Assembly (NCBI GenBank): GCA_029968055.1
Contig: JASCNX010000005.1
Location: 1-64,000, forward strand
Origin: Xenophilus aerolatus
GTDB lineage: Bacteria > Pseudomonadota > Gammaproteobacteria > Burkholderiales > Burkholderiaceae_C
Direction of reading: 5' to 3'
Length of the DNA stretch: 64,000 bases
Shown: in pieces, positions 29,907 to 37,989 of the stretch
Layout of the letters: each line of letters opens with the position of its first letter
Numbering within the stretch: the stretch's first letter is position 1
Notes under the pieces: generated by a model
The model's database searches: none
Seen by the model: only the letters and a program-made list of their open reading frames with translations
What the model was told of the DNA's origin: nothing
Program-made: the position numbers and the translations under genes

Positions 29907-30458
29907 TCACTGCGTCAGCCAGTCCTTCAACTCGTCCGCGTGTTCTTCCTCGTCGGTCAGGATCTCTTCGAGCATGCGGCGCGTCGTGGGGTCCTTGTCG
30001 CCGATGAGCGCGATCATCTGGCGGTAGCTTTCCACCGCGATGCGCTCGGCCTTGAGGTTGGCGCGCACCATGGCCTGCAGGTCGGAAGACTCGTCGTAGT
30101 CGGCATGGCTGCGCTCGAGCAGGTGGTTGGGCGCGAAGTCCGGGTCACCGCCGAGCTGCACGATGCGCTCGGCGATCTTGTCCGCGTGGGCCGACTCCTC
30201 GTTCGCATGGACCAGGAACTCGTCGGCAATGGCGGGCGACGACACGCCACTGGCCGTGAAGTAGTGGCGCTTATAGCGCAGCACGCAGACCAGCTCGGTG
30301 GCCAGCGCGTCGTTGAGCAGCTTGACGATGTCGTCGCGCCAGGGGCCGTAACTGGGCGTCACGGCGCCTTCGTCCAGTTCCTTGCCCGCGGCCTCGATGG
30401 CGCGCTCGTCGAGCTTCAGGCGCTGGGTCTCCGCGCCTGCGGATGTCTTGGCGTTCAT
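29907..30458 (-). CDS. Ferritin-like (bacterioferritin/Dps-type) protein
   Basis: A 183-residue four-helix ferritin-like protein, probably storing or oxidising iron and protecting from peroxide. Candidate diiron ligands lie in ATELVCVLRYKRHYF, EFLVHANEESAHADKIAERI and EEHADEL. The N-terminal ~30 residues are unstructured. Its ATG overlaps the stop of the upstream gene by 4 bp (ATGA), so it is the last gene of a three-gene unit with two small membrane proteins. Confidence 0.88.
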   Translation of the reverse strand: MNAKTSAGAETQRLKLDERAIEAAGKELDEGAVTPSYGPWRDDIVKLLNDALATELVCVLRYKRHYFTASGVSSPAIADEFLVHANEESAHADKIAERIVQLGGDPDFAPNHLLERSHADYDESSDLQAMVRANLKAERIAVESYRQMIALIGDKDPTTRRMLEEILTDEEEHADELKDWLTQ

Positions 30459-30913
30459 GGTTCTTGATCCTTTCGTGGGGTTGGGTTCTTCTTCTGCATC
30501 AGGCTCGTCACCACGTCGGCAACGTCCGAGGTCTTGAGCACCATCGCGAGCAGCGCCGTGGCCGACAACAGGCGCCACGGCCGCACTACCACCAGCAGCG
30601 CGCCGGTGGCCGCCGCGGTCAGCATCAGCTGGGCAGGCTGGTCGCGCGCCCGGCGTTCCAGCGCGGGGCGCGCCAGTTGAAGCACGGCGTTGGCGGGATG
30701 CCGGCGCCACCAGCGTTCGGCCATGCGGCGCCCCATTGGCAACCAAGGCACGGCCGCGAGCCAGCCGGTCGCTCTGGCGGGTGGCGCATCGCCGTCGATC
30801 GGGGCCTGGGCCGCGTGGGACGGCGCATCGCCGGACAACTCGGCCAACAGCGCCGCACGCGAGGCGGCGAGGCGCTCCTTCGGTCGAGCGGGCGTCTGTC
30901 GTGGGTCAACCAT
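30455..30913 (-). CDS. Hypothetical membrane-associated protein of the ferritin operon
   Basis: A 152-residue protein I do not recognise with certainty. The first half is hydrophilic and rich in Ala, Arg and Pro; the second half has one or two hydrophobic stretches (LMLTAAATGALLVVVRP and LLSATALLAMVLKTSDVADV). The position, between a holin-like gene and a ferritin-like gene, suggests a YqjK-like partner of the YqjD/YqjE envelope set, but this is inference. Its start overlaps the upstream gene by 8 bp and its stop overlaps the ferritin start. Confidence 0.72.
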   Translation of the reverse strand: MVDPRQTPARPKERLAASRAALLAELSGDAPSHAAQAPIDGDAPPARATGWLAAVPWLPMGRRMAERWWRRHPANAVLQLARPALERRARDQPAQLMLTAAATGALLVVVRPWRLLSATALLAMVLKTSDVADVVTSLMQKKNPTPRKDQEP

Positions 30914-31286
30914 GGCGGCGCTCCTGCAGTGCGCGCAGCGCGCGTACATCGGCCTGGAACTGCGCGCCGAGGTCATCGAAGCCGTGGAACGATGCCGGCC
31001 GCAGCGCGATCCATGCGCCCAGCACCGCCAAAACGAGCGCGGCGCCGGGTACGGCCACCAGCACCCACGAGAACTGGGCATGAAGAACACCGAGCATCAC
31101 GGCGGTGCCCGTGAGGCACAACGCGGTCAGCGCACTGACAGCGGCCACCGCACCGGCTATGAGGCGTGCCACCACGCCATGCGTGGCCGTCGCCAGTTCC
31201 TCACGCACGAGCGCGCCGTAGTTGGCGGCGTGCTCTGCGAGAAGGTGAGGGTGCCGAAGTGCCGCCGAGAAAAGGGGATGCCACAT
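30906..31286 (-). CDS. Holin-like (phage_holin_3_6/YqjE-type) membrane protein
   Basis: A 126-residue protein with two close hydrophobic helices (VSALTALCLTGTAVMLGVLH and WVLVAVPGAALVLAVLGAWI) in the layout of the YqjE/holin-X family, with a cytoplasmic helical N-terminus. Despite the family name there is no phage context. It follows the YqjD-like gene after 27 bp. Confidence 0.8.
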   Translation of the reverse strand: MWHPLFSAALRHPHLLAEHAANYGALVREELATATHGVVARLIAGAVAAVSALTALCLTGTAVMLGVLHAQFSWVLVAVPGAALVLAVLGAWIALRPASFHGFDDLGAQFQADVRALRALQERRHG

Positions 31287-31313
31287 GGCGGCGCTGCGGT
31301 GCTTGGTGCCGGA

Positions 31314-31691
31314 TCAGTAGTCGTCGCGGGTGCGGCGGGTGGCCAGCACCAGTAGCGCCGTGATGGCTGCGCCAGCGGCCGCGGCCACCAGCACCGAGCG
31401 CACGGGCTGGTCGGCGATGTAGCGGGTGGTCACCTGTGCAGCCTCGCCGAAGCGCTCCTGCGCACGCACACCCGTCTTGGACGCGGCTTCCAGGCCGCGC
31501 TGCACGGCCTGCTGCACGCGCGAGGCGATCTGCTCGACGGCGGGTTCCATGTCGCTGCGCAGGCTGCGCACCTTCTGGCCCGCCGCGTCCACGGCGTTCT
31601 GCGCATAGGCGCGCGTGCTGTCCACGGCGTCCTGGGCGGTGCCGCGCAGGTCGTCGGCCAGTTGCGAGGGGGTCTTGGCGGTCGAGTTCAT
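31314..31691 (-). CDS. ElaB/YqjD-type DUF883 protein
   Basis: A 125-residue membrane-anchored protein with a long amphipathic helix (QLADDLRGTAQDAVDSTRAY onward) and a single C-terminal helix, PVRSVLVAAAAGAAITALLV. The arrangement matches YqjD/ElaB, which in E. coli tether to the inner membrane, bind stationary-phase ribosomes and are stress induced. First gene of the likely operon with the holin-like, hypothetical and ferritin-like genes. Confidence 0.88.
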   Translation of the reverse strand: MNSTAKTPSQLADDLRGTAQDAVDSTRAYAQNAVDAAGQKVRSLRSDMEPAVEQIASRVQQAVQRGLEAASKTGVRAQERFGEAAQVTTRYIADQPVRSVLVAAAAGAAITALLVLATRRTRDDY

Positions 31692-31743
31692 GAAACTTCC
31701 TTTGCTACGAACGGATGAAAGGGATGGGGCTTGCGCGTTGATG

Positions 31744-31917
31744 CTAGCGCGCTTGGCCGCGGCGCAGGAGGCCTGCGATGAAGCTGGCGATCGTCAGGAT
31801 GGCGAAGATCACAAAAAGAAGCTTGGCGATGCCCACCGCTCCAGCGGCGATTCCCCCGAAGCCGAACAGCGCTGCCACGAGGGCAATGACGAGAAAGACG
31901 ACGGTGTAGTGCAGCAT
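31744..31917 (-). CDS. DUF1328 (YtjA-type) small membrane protein
   Basis: A 57-residue protein with two hydrophobic helices: [20 protein letters not shown], then a Gly-rich turn ([12 protein letters not shown]) and [20 protein letters not shown]. This is the DUF1328 pattern. AAAGGAG lies 6 bases upstream of the ATG. Function unknown; the family is common next to envelope stress genes, as here. Confidence 0.9.
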   Translation of the reverse strand: MLHYTVVFLVIALVAALFGFGGIAAGAVGIAKLLFVIFAILTIASFIAGLLRRGQAR

Positions 31918-32089
31918 GCGGCGCTCCTTTGAAGCAGAGTTGCGCTTTGGGCCGGATCGCGTTTCGCGAGGGATCGCGATCCGGCGCCGAAGCGATGAAC
32001 GAAGCTTAGAAGGGGTGCCCTTCCACCCCTGTCAGCAGCCAAGGGGAGGGACCGTAGGAAAGCACCGAATCGCCCGGCGCGTCGACGAA

Positions 32090-33436
32090 TCAGTGCGTGC
32101 GCGTGGGCAGCATGGCCTGCAGCCGCGTGCCTTCGCCGGGTGTCGATTCCACGGTGAGCTTGCCACCTGCCGCCTCGACGCGATGGCGCATGCCGGCCAG
32201 GCCGTGGGTCGACGGGCGCGCGAGTTGCGCGTCGAAGCCGCGGCCGTTGTCGCTGACCTCGACGATCAGGTGGTTGTCGTAGTTCTTCAGCACGATCGTC
32301 GCCTCGGTGGCCTCGGCGTACTTGCCGATGTTGGTCAGGCCTTCCTGGATCATGCGGTAGACCGTGAGCTGCCGCGCCTCGTCGGTCACCACCGGCTCCA
32401 GCACCATCTCGACCTGGATGCCCGAGCGGTCGGCGAACTCGCGGCCCAGGATCTCCAACGAGGCGACGAGCCCGAGGTTGGACAGCGAGGACGGGCGCAG
32501 GTCCTCGATGATGCGGCGCTTGAGCGCGATGCCGGAGTTGAGCAGTTCGGTCAGGTGCTGCAGCCGCTGTGTCGCCTCGGGCGAATCGGCCAGCCGCGAC
32601 TTCAGCCGCGCGACATCGAGCTTGGCCGCGGTGAGCAGCGCGCCCAGTTCGTCGTGCAACTCACGCGCCAGGAAGCCGCGTTCGGTCTCGCGCACTTCCT
32701 GCAGGTGCGTGGCCAGTTCGGCGAGCGAGGCGGTGCGCTCGCGGACCTCCGCCTCCAGGGTATTGCGCTCGCGCTGCAGCGCCAGTTGCTGGCGTTCGCC
32801 GGCGGACTGCAAGGCATGGGTCTGGCGCAGGTACAGGAAGAAGGCCAGCAGCCCCGCCAGGGCGATGACGCCGATGCCGCCCCGGGCCAGCGTCAGTGTG
32901 CGCGCGATCTGCTGCTGCCCGGCCTTGAGCGAGACGTCGCTCAGCGCCGACAGCGCCGCGGCCTGCTCCCGGATGCGGTTCATCTCCTCGCGGCCCACGT
33001 CGGTGGTCAGCACGAAGCGGGAGGCGTCGGTGTTCCCCTCGCGCGTGAGCCTCAGGCTCATGTCCATCTCGGCGAGCTTGCGCGACAGGTGGTCCGCCAG
33101 CTGGGCCAGTTGCACCTGCTCCCCCGGCCGGTTCGCGTACAGCACGCGCAGGCGGGTGAGGTGCACGCCGATGTCCTTGATCGCGCTGTCGTAGGGTTCG
33201 CGGTAGCGCACCTCGCCCGTCAGCAGGTAGCCGCGCTGCCCGGTCTCGGCGTCGAGCACGTCCTGCAGCAGCGCATTGATCGCGAAGCGCGCCTCCTGCG
33301 CCTGGCTGATCTCGGCCAGCGCCTTGCTGGATTGGCGGTATCCCACCTCGCTGATGCCCACCAGAACGAGCGTGGCCAGCAGGGCCAGACCCAGGCTCCA
33401 GACCAGCTTCGACAAGAACAACCGGCGCATCAACAT
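32090..33436 (-). CDS. Sensor histidine kinase with CHASE3 domain
   Basis: A 448-residue membrane kinase. An N-terminal helix, then a CHASE3 sensory domain (LDAETGQRGYLLTGEVRYRE), a second helix (GGIGVIALAGLLAFFLYLRQ), a coiled coil, a HisKA_3 dimerisation domain with the phospho-acceptor His in RELHDELGALLTAAKLDVAR, and a HATPase domain (N-box YRMIQEGLTNIGKYA, G-box DNGRGFD and GLAGMRHRVEAAGG). This is the NarX/DesK type. It is divergent from a LuxR-type regulator 103 bp away, its likely partner. Confidence 0.92.
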   Translation of the reverse strand: MLMRRLFLSKLVWSLGLALLATLVLVGISEVGYRQSSKALAEISQAQEARFAINALLQDVLDAETGQRGYLLTGEVRYREPYDSAIKDIGVHLTRLRVLYANRPGEQVQLAQLADHLSRKLAEMDMSLRLTREGNTDASRFVLTTDVGREEMNRIREQAAALSALSDVSLKAGQQQIARTLTLARGGIGVIALAGLLAFFLYLRQTHALQSAGERQQLALQRERNTLEAEVRERTASLAELATHLQEVRETERGFLARELHDELGALLTAAKLDVARLKSRLADSPEATQRLQHLTELLNSGIALKRRIIEDLRPSSLSNLGLVASLEILGREFADRSGIQVEMVLEPVVTDEARQLTVYRMIQEGLTNIGKYAEATEATIVLKNYDNHLIVEVSDNGRGFDAQLARPSTHGLAGMRHRVEAAGGKLTVESTPGEGTRLQAMLPTRTH

Positions 33437-33539
33437 GCCATCGAATCCGTCACGCGAACAATTTCATGAATAATGGTTAACAACTTATTCGCGGCATGGG
33501 CCGGCGCAACGATGTGCCACCTGATGGAGAGAGCGACAG
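33437..33539. promoter_or_regulatory. Divergent kinase/regulator promoter region with dyad
   Basis: An AT-rich stretch in a GC-rich neighbourhood. At 33468-33490 a near-symmetric dyad reads GAATAA, GTTAAC in the centre, TTATTC. It is a candidate binding site for the LuxR-type regulator controlling both genes. GGAGAGAG provides the ribosome site of the regulator. Confidence 0.55.
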
Positions 33540-34172
33540 ATGATCAAGATCGGCATTGTGGACGACCACGCGATCGTGCGGTCCGGGTTGAAGCAGTTTT
33601 TCTCCGAGCACGTGGACCTGCGCGTCGTCGGTGAAGCATCCACCGGGCGCGAGGCCATCGAGCTCGTGCGCACGACGGAACTCGACGTGCTGGTGATGGA
33701 CCTGTCGATGCCCGGCCAGAGCGGCATCGACGCCCTGGCGATGATCCGCGCCAAGGCGCCGGACGTCGGCATCCTGATCCTCAGCGGCTACCCCGAAGAG
33801 CACTACGCGATGAACCTCATCCGCCAGGGCGCCTCGGGCTACCTCAACAAGGACTGCGAGCCGCTGGAGATCGTGAACGCGATCCGCACCATCGCCATGG
33901 GCCGGCGCTACATCACGCCGGCGGTGGCGGAGCTCCTGGCGCGCCAGCTCGACCGCAAGGACGATGCCGCGCCGCACGAGCAGCTGTCCGAGCGGGAGTT
34001 CCAGGTGTTCCTCAAGCTGGCCAAGGGCGAGACCGCGGGCGAGATCGCCAAGACGCTCTCGCTGTCGGTGAAGACGGTGAGCACCTATCGCACGCGGCTG
34101 ATGGAAAAGATGAACCTTTCGTCCAACAGCGACCTGACCTACTATGCGCTGAAGAACAAGCTCATCGATTGA
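33540..34172 (+). CDS. LuxR/NarL-family response regulator
   Basis: A 210-residue regulator: receiver domain (IGIVDDHAIVRSGLK with Asp8/Asp9, phospho-acceptor Asp54 in VLVMDLSMPG, the conserved Lys in SGYLNKD) followed by a LuxR-type helix-turn-helix (LSEREFQVFLKLAKGETAGE, then IAKTLSLSVKTVSTYRTRLM). Divergent from the CHASE3 kinase, with which it should form a two-component pair. Targets are unknown, though the dyad in the shared promoter is one candidate. Confidence 0.94.
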   Translation: MIKIGIVDDHAIVRSGLKQFFSEHVDLRVVGEASTGREAIELVRTTELDVLVMDLSMPGQSGIDALAMIRAKAPDVGILILSGYPEEHYAMNLIRQGASGYLNKDCEPLEIVNAIRTIAMGRRYITPAVAELLARQLDRKDDAAPHEQLSEREFQVFLKLAKGETAGEIAKTLSLSVKTVSTYRTRLMEKMNLSSNSDLTYYALKNKLID

Positions 34173-34221
34173 GCAGCGCTGCGGCGCCGCGCCCATCCAG
34201 GGGCGGGCCCTGCGCGTCGTG

Positions 34222-34629
34222 TCAGGGCCCCGAATCGCCCGCCGTAGCGGCCTGCTGGCTGTGTGCAATGCAGAAGTCGACCAGTGCGTCGATCTCGTTG
34301 GACTTGTCGAACACGGCGTCCACGCCCAATTGGGCGCAGCGCTTGCGGATGTCGGGGGTCGCGTAGTTGCTGAGGACCACCACCTTCTGGTGCGGGCTGC
34401 GCGCGGCGCAGGCTTGCAGCACGCCCAGGCCGCTGCCCTGCTTGAGGAAGAGGTCCACGATCGCCAGCTGCCAGTCGCCTTCGTGGTCGCGCAGCCAGCG
34501 GCGTGCGTCGTTCTCGGTCTCTGCGAAGCCGACCGCGCTCACGTCGGTCAGTTCCTCCAGCGTGCCCACCAGGTTCTCACGGATCGTGAGGTTGTCTTCC
34601 ACGATGTAGGTGTTGAGCGGTGGCGTCAT
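34222..34629 (-). CDS. Single-domain response regulator (receiver only)
   Basis: About 135 residues forming one receiver: YIVEDNLTIRENL with acidic residues, phospho-acceptor in LAIVDLFLKQG, and the conserved Lys in FDKSNEIDALVDF. No output domain. Start at 34629 or 34647 (6 more residues); neither ribosome site is strong. Convergent with the LuxR-type gene. It could share the neighbouring kinase as a phosphate sink or relay, which is inference. Confidence 0.85.
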   Translation of the reverse strand: MTPPLNTYIVEDNLTIRENLVGTLEELTDVSAVGFAETENDARRWLRDHEGDWQLAIVDLFLKQGSGLGVLQACAARSPHQKVVVLSNYATPDIRKRCAQLGVDAVFDKSNEIDALVDFCIAHSQQAATAGDSGP

Positions 34630-34647
34630 GGCTCCCGGCGCCGGCAT

Positions 34648-34938
34648 TCAGCCCACGCGACTCCCTGCAACTGACTTGCCTCAGTCTGTAAAACCATGGT
34701 CTGCATGCTACGGCCTGGGCGAGCGGTTGGCATGCAAGGTTCGGTGGCCTGAAGTCGTAGGAGGGTTCCCACATTTCACCGTTGTTGGCGCAAGTAGGCC
34801 TCGGCGCACACGCCCTGCCGTGCCGGACTGACCGCCTGCGAGGCCGGCTTTTCCTAGTCTCTCTCCATTGTCGGCAACGGTCCAAAGGTCAACGATCGCC
34901 TTGCCACTCCATCCACACGACGAGAAGGATCCACTGAC
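34648..34938. other. Intergenic region upstream of a small exported peptide
   Basis: About 290 bp with no credible gene. It should hold the promoters of the leftward receiver gene and the rightward small gene at 34939, but I see no strong promoter hexamers or repeats. Confidence 0.4.
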
Positions 34939-35100
34939 ATGAAAGGTGTTGCCAGCCATGTGATCGCGGGCGTGCTTGCGCTGGCAGCAGCGCTGGCGAC
35001 GGTGTATGGAGAAACCAGCATGGCCGAGGTGCACGTGGCGAACGCCGCGCAAGGCGACGCGATGCTGTCCATGGACTGGCTCCGGCCTCCGGGCCGTTGA
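34939..35100 (+). CDS. Small exported or membrane peptide, hypothetical
   Basis: A 53-residue open frame with AAGGAT 9 bases upstream of its ATG. The N-terminus has the look of a signal peptide or single helix (HVIAGVLALAAALATVYGET) and the rest is short and polar (MAEVHVANAAQGDAMLSMDW). It is too short for confident family assignment. It ends 11 bp before the AsmA start, so co-transcription is likely. Confidence 0.65.
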   Translation: MKGVASHVIAGVLALAAALATVYGETSMAEVHVANAAQGDAMLSMDWLRPPGR

Positions 35101-35111
35101 GGCCGCGCTCG

Positions 35112-37145
35112 ATGGACGGCACGACGGCACACCCATCGTCCCGCACGGCCCGGGTGGCGGTGCGCGTCCTGCTCGCGGTGGCGGTGCTGCTGGTCGCGCT
35201 CGTCCTGCTGGCGATCTTCTTCCCGTGGGACATGCTGCGCGGCCCCATCAACCGCTACGTGAGCGAGAAGACCGGCCGGCATTTCGAGATCACGCGGCGC
35301 CTCGATGTGGGCCTCGGGCTTCGCCAGGCCACCATCCATCTGGACGGCATCGAATTCGCCAATCCCTCCTGGGCCCGGGAGCCGTACTTGGTGAAGGCCG
35401 AGCGGGCCGACATCGACCTGCGGCTGTGGCCGCTGCTGCGCGGCCAAGTGGTCCTGCCTGGCGTGCGTCTGTCCGGCCCCCAGCTGGGCCTGCAGATGGA
35501 GGCCGATGGCCGCCGCACCTGGGCGCTGGGCAAGAGCGACGCAGGCGAGGGCGGCAAGGGCACCGTGCCCACCATCGGCCTGCTGCAGGTCGACAACGGC
35601 GCGTTGGACTTCCTGGCGCCGGCCTATGGGGTCGACCTGCAGGCGCAGTTCAGTTTCGATCCGCAGCGCGGCGATATGCCGCTGGCCTATCGCATGCAGG
35701 GCCGCTACCAGCGCCAGCCGCTCAAGGCTGAAGGGCGCACCGGCAACGTTCTGCAGCTCGACCAGGTCGGTCAGCCCCCGTTCCCCATCGAAATCCAGGC
35801 CAGCGCGGGGCGCACACGCTTCGATGCCAAGGGCACCGTCGGGTCGCTGACCGATCTGGACGGCATCGATGCGCGCTTCGAGCTCAAGGGGCAGACCCTG
35901 GGCGACCTGTATCCGCTGCTGGGCGTGGCGCTGCCCCAGACCTCGCCCTACGCGGTGCGCGGCCAGGTGCGCAAGCGCGCGAAGCAGTGGCAGGTGTCGT
36001 CGATCGCGGGCCGGCTGGGCCTGTCGGACATCTCGGGTGAACTGGGCTTCGACCAGGGCGCGGCCATTCCCAAGCTCAGCGGGACGCTCGGCTCCAAGGT
36101 GATGGACATGGACGACCTGGGCCCGCTGATCGGCCTGCCGCCGACCGAGCGCAGCGCCAAGGCGGTGGAAGGGGTGGCGCCGCCGCCCACCGTCGAGCAG
36201 GTGCAGCGCCGTCGGGGCGACGGCAAGGTCCTGCCCACGGCGCCGCTGGACTTCGAGCGCCTGCGCGCCATGAACGCCGACGTGCGCTACACCGCCGAGC
36301 GCATCCGCAACGTGCGCGACATCCCGCTGGACCGTGGCAGCGTGCACGTCACGCTGCAGGACGCCGTGCTGACCCTGGACCCGCTGGACCTGGGCGTGGC
36401 AGGCGGCAAGATGGAGGGCGCCATCCGCATCGGCGCCGCCAGCCAGCCGGCCGACATCCGCGCCGCGCTCGACCTGCGCGGGCTGCAACTGGCGCGCCTG
36501 GTGCCCAAGCTGGAGGCCTCGGGCAACAGCGTCGGGCGCATCGACGGGCGCATCAACATCTCCGGTGCCGGCAGCTCCGTCGCCACCTGGCTCGGCGGCG
36601 CGTCGGGCGACGTGGCGCTGCTCATGGGCGGCGGCCAGTTCGGCAACCTGCTCCCGGTGTTCGCGACGCTGGTGGGCGGCGACATCCTCAAGTTCCTGGT
36701 GCGCGGCGACAAGGACGTGCAGTTGCGCTGCGCGGCCGTGGCCTTCGACATGAACAAGGGCGTGCTGGACGGGCGCACGCTGGTGCTGGACACCAGCAAC
36801 GCCGTGTTCACCGCCACCGGTCAGGCCAATCTCGCCAAGGAGACGCTGGACTTCACGATCCGGCCGGAACCCAAGAGCAAGAGCATCCTGTCGATCCGCA
36901 CGCCTTTGACCGTCGGCGGCACCTTCGCCAACCCGCGCCCCGGCGTTGAGGTGGCACCGCTGCTCGCGCGTGCCGCGGGCGTCGTGGCCGGCGCCACCAT
37001 CAACCCGCTGCTGGCGCTGGCTGCCACGCTGGAAACCGGCCCCGGCAAGGATGCGGACTGCGGCGCGGTGCTCAGCGATGCCCGCACGCCCGAAAGCCGC
37101 ACCGCGAGCCAGGGCGCGGCGCGGGCCAAGGCCATCCGGCCCTGA
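35112..37145 (+). CDS. AsmA-family protein
   Basis: A 677-residue protein with one N-terminal membrane helix (VRVLLAVAVLLVALVLLAIF) and a large periplasmic region of repeated beta-rich AsmA/DUF3971-type modules. Near the C-terminus DFTIRPEPKSKSILSIRTPL and VGGTFANPRPGVE match the AsmA C-terminal domain. AsmA-like proteins are thought to move lipids between membranes or aid outer-membrane assembly. GAGG 9 bases upstream supports the ATG at 35112 over an earlier TTG. Confidence 0.9.
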   Translation: MDGTTAHPSSRTARVAVRVLLAVAVLLVALVLLAIFFPWDMLRGPINRYVSEKTGRHFEITRRLDVGLGLRQATIHLDGIEFANPSWAREPYLVKAERADIDLRLWPLLRGQVVLPGVRLSGPQLGLQMEADGRRTWALGKSDAGEGGKGTVPTIGLLQVDNGALDFLAPAYGVDLQAQFSFDPQRGDMPLAYRMQGRYQRQPLKAEGRTGNVLQLDQVGQPPFPIEIQASAGRTRFDAKGTVGSLTDLDGIDARFELKGQTLGDLYPLLGVALPQTSPYAVRGQVRKRAKQWQVSSIAGRLGLSDISGELGFDQGAAIPKLSGTLGSKVMDMDDLGPLIGLPPTERSAKAVEGVAPPPTVEQVQRRRGDGKVLPTAPLDFERLRAMNADVRYTAERIRNVRDIPLDRGSVHVTLQDAVLTLDPLDLGVAGGKMEGAIRIGAASQPADIRAALDLRGLQLARLVPKLEASGNSVGRIDGRINISGAGSSVATWLGGASGDVALLMGGGQFGNLLPVFATLVGGDILKFLVRGDKDVQLRCAAVAFDMNKGVLDGRTLVLDTSNAVFTATGQANLAKETLDFTIRPEPKSKSILSIRTPLTVGGTFANPRPGVEVAPLLARAAGVVAGATINPLLALAATLETGPGKDADCGAVLSDARTPESRTASQGAARAKAIRP

Positions 37146-37157
37146 CGGCCGCGAACG

Positions 37158-37907
37158 TCACCGGCCGCCGCACACCGGGCAGGCCGGATCGCGGCGCACC
37201 CGCATCGTCTCGAAGCTGCTGCCGCGCCCGTCGAACATGAGCAGCCGCCCGACCAGCCCGCCGCCCACGCCCGCCAGCAGCTTGAGTGCCTCGTGCGCCT
37301 GCAGCGTGCCGATGGTGCCCACCACCGGGCCGAACACGCCGAGCACGGCGCAGCGCGTTTCCTCGAACTGCGCATCCGGCGGAAACAGGCAGGCATAGCA
37401 GGGCGACTGCGGATCGCGCGGGTCGTACACGCCCAACTGGCCGTCGAAGCGGATGGCCGCGCCGGCCACCAGGGGCTTGCCATGGGCGACGCAGGCCGCG
37501 TTCACGGCCTGTCGCGTCGCGAAGTTGTCGGAGCAGTCCAGCACCACGTCGGCCTGCGGCACGCGGCGCGCGAGCAGGGCGGCATCGGCGCGCGCCACCT
37601 CGACCTCGACCGTCACGTCCGGGTTCAGCGCGTGGATGGCCTCCCGTGCCGAGGCCACCTTGTTCTGCCCCACGCGACCGGTCGCATGGGCGATCTGGCG
37701 CTGCAGGTTGGTGAGGTCGACCGTATCGTCGTCCACCAGCGTGATGCGTCCCACGCCGGCCGCCGCCAGGTACAGCGCCGCTGGCGAGCCCAGTCCGCCG
37801 GCGCCGATGAGCAGCGCATGCGCGCCCGACACCCGCGCCTGGCCGTCGATGCCGAACTCCTCCAGCAGGATGTGGCGCGAGTAGCGCAGCAGGTCGTCGT
37901 CTTCCAT
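37158..37907 (-). CDS. moeB: ThiF/MoeB-type adenylyltransferase
   Basis: A 249-residue E1-like enzyme that adenylates the C-terminus of a sulfur-carrier protein (MoaD or ThiS). Key features: RYSRHILLEEFGIDGQ at the start, nucleotide loop IGAGGLGSPAALYLAAAGVG, VDLTNLQRQI and the zinc CxxC pairs (CYAC and CPVC). MoeB and ThiF cannot be separated safely from sequence alone. It follows ctpA on the same strand, as in many betaproteobacteria. Confidence 0.88.
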   Translation of the reverse strand: MEDDDLLRYSRHILLEEFGIDGQARVSGAHALLIGAGGLGSPAALYLAAAGVGRITLVDDDTVDLTNLQRQIAHATGRVGQNKVASAREAIHALNPDVTVEVEVARADAALLARRVPQADVVLDCSDNFATRQAVNAACVAHGKPLVAGAAIRFDGQLGVYDPRDPQSPCYACLFPPDAQFEETRCAVLGVFGPVVGTIGTLQAHEALKLLAGVGGGLVGRLLMFDGRGSSFETMRVRRDPACPVCGGR

Positions 37908-37989
37908 GGCGGCCGATGATCGCAGAGCGCCCCCCAAAGAGATCGGCCTCCGCGAGGGAGGCCGATGCACGGGAGGCGTGTGAGCGCGC

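Noticed and set aside
30906-31286. Prophage holin
   Set aside because: The family name is holin-like, but neighbours are YqjD-like and ferritin-like stress genes and no phage genes are present.
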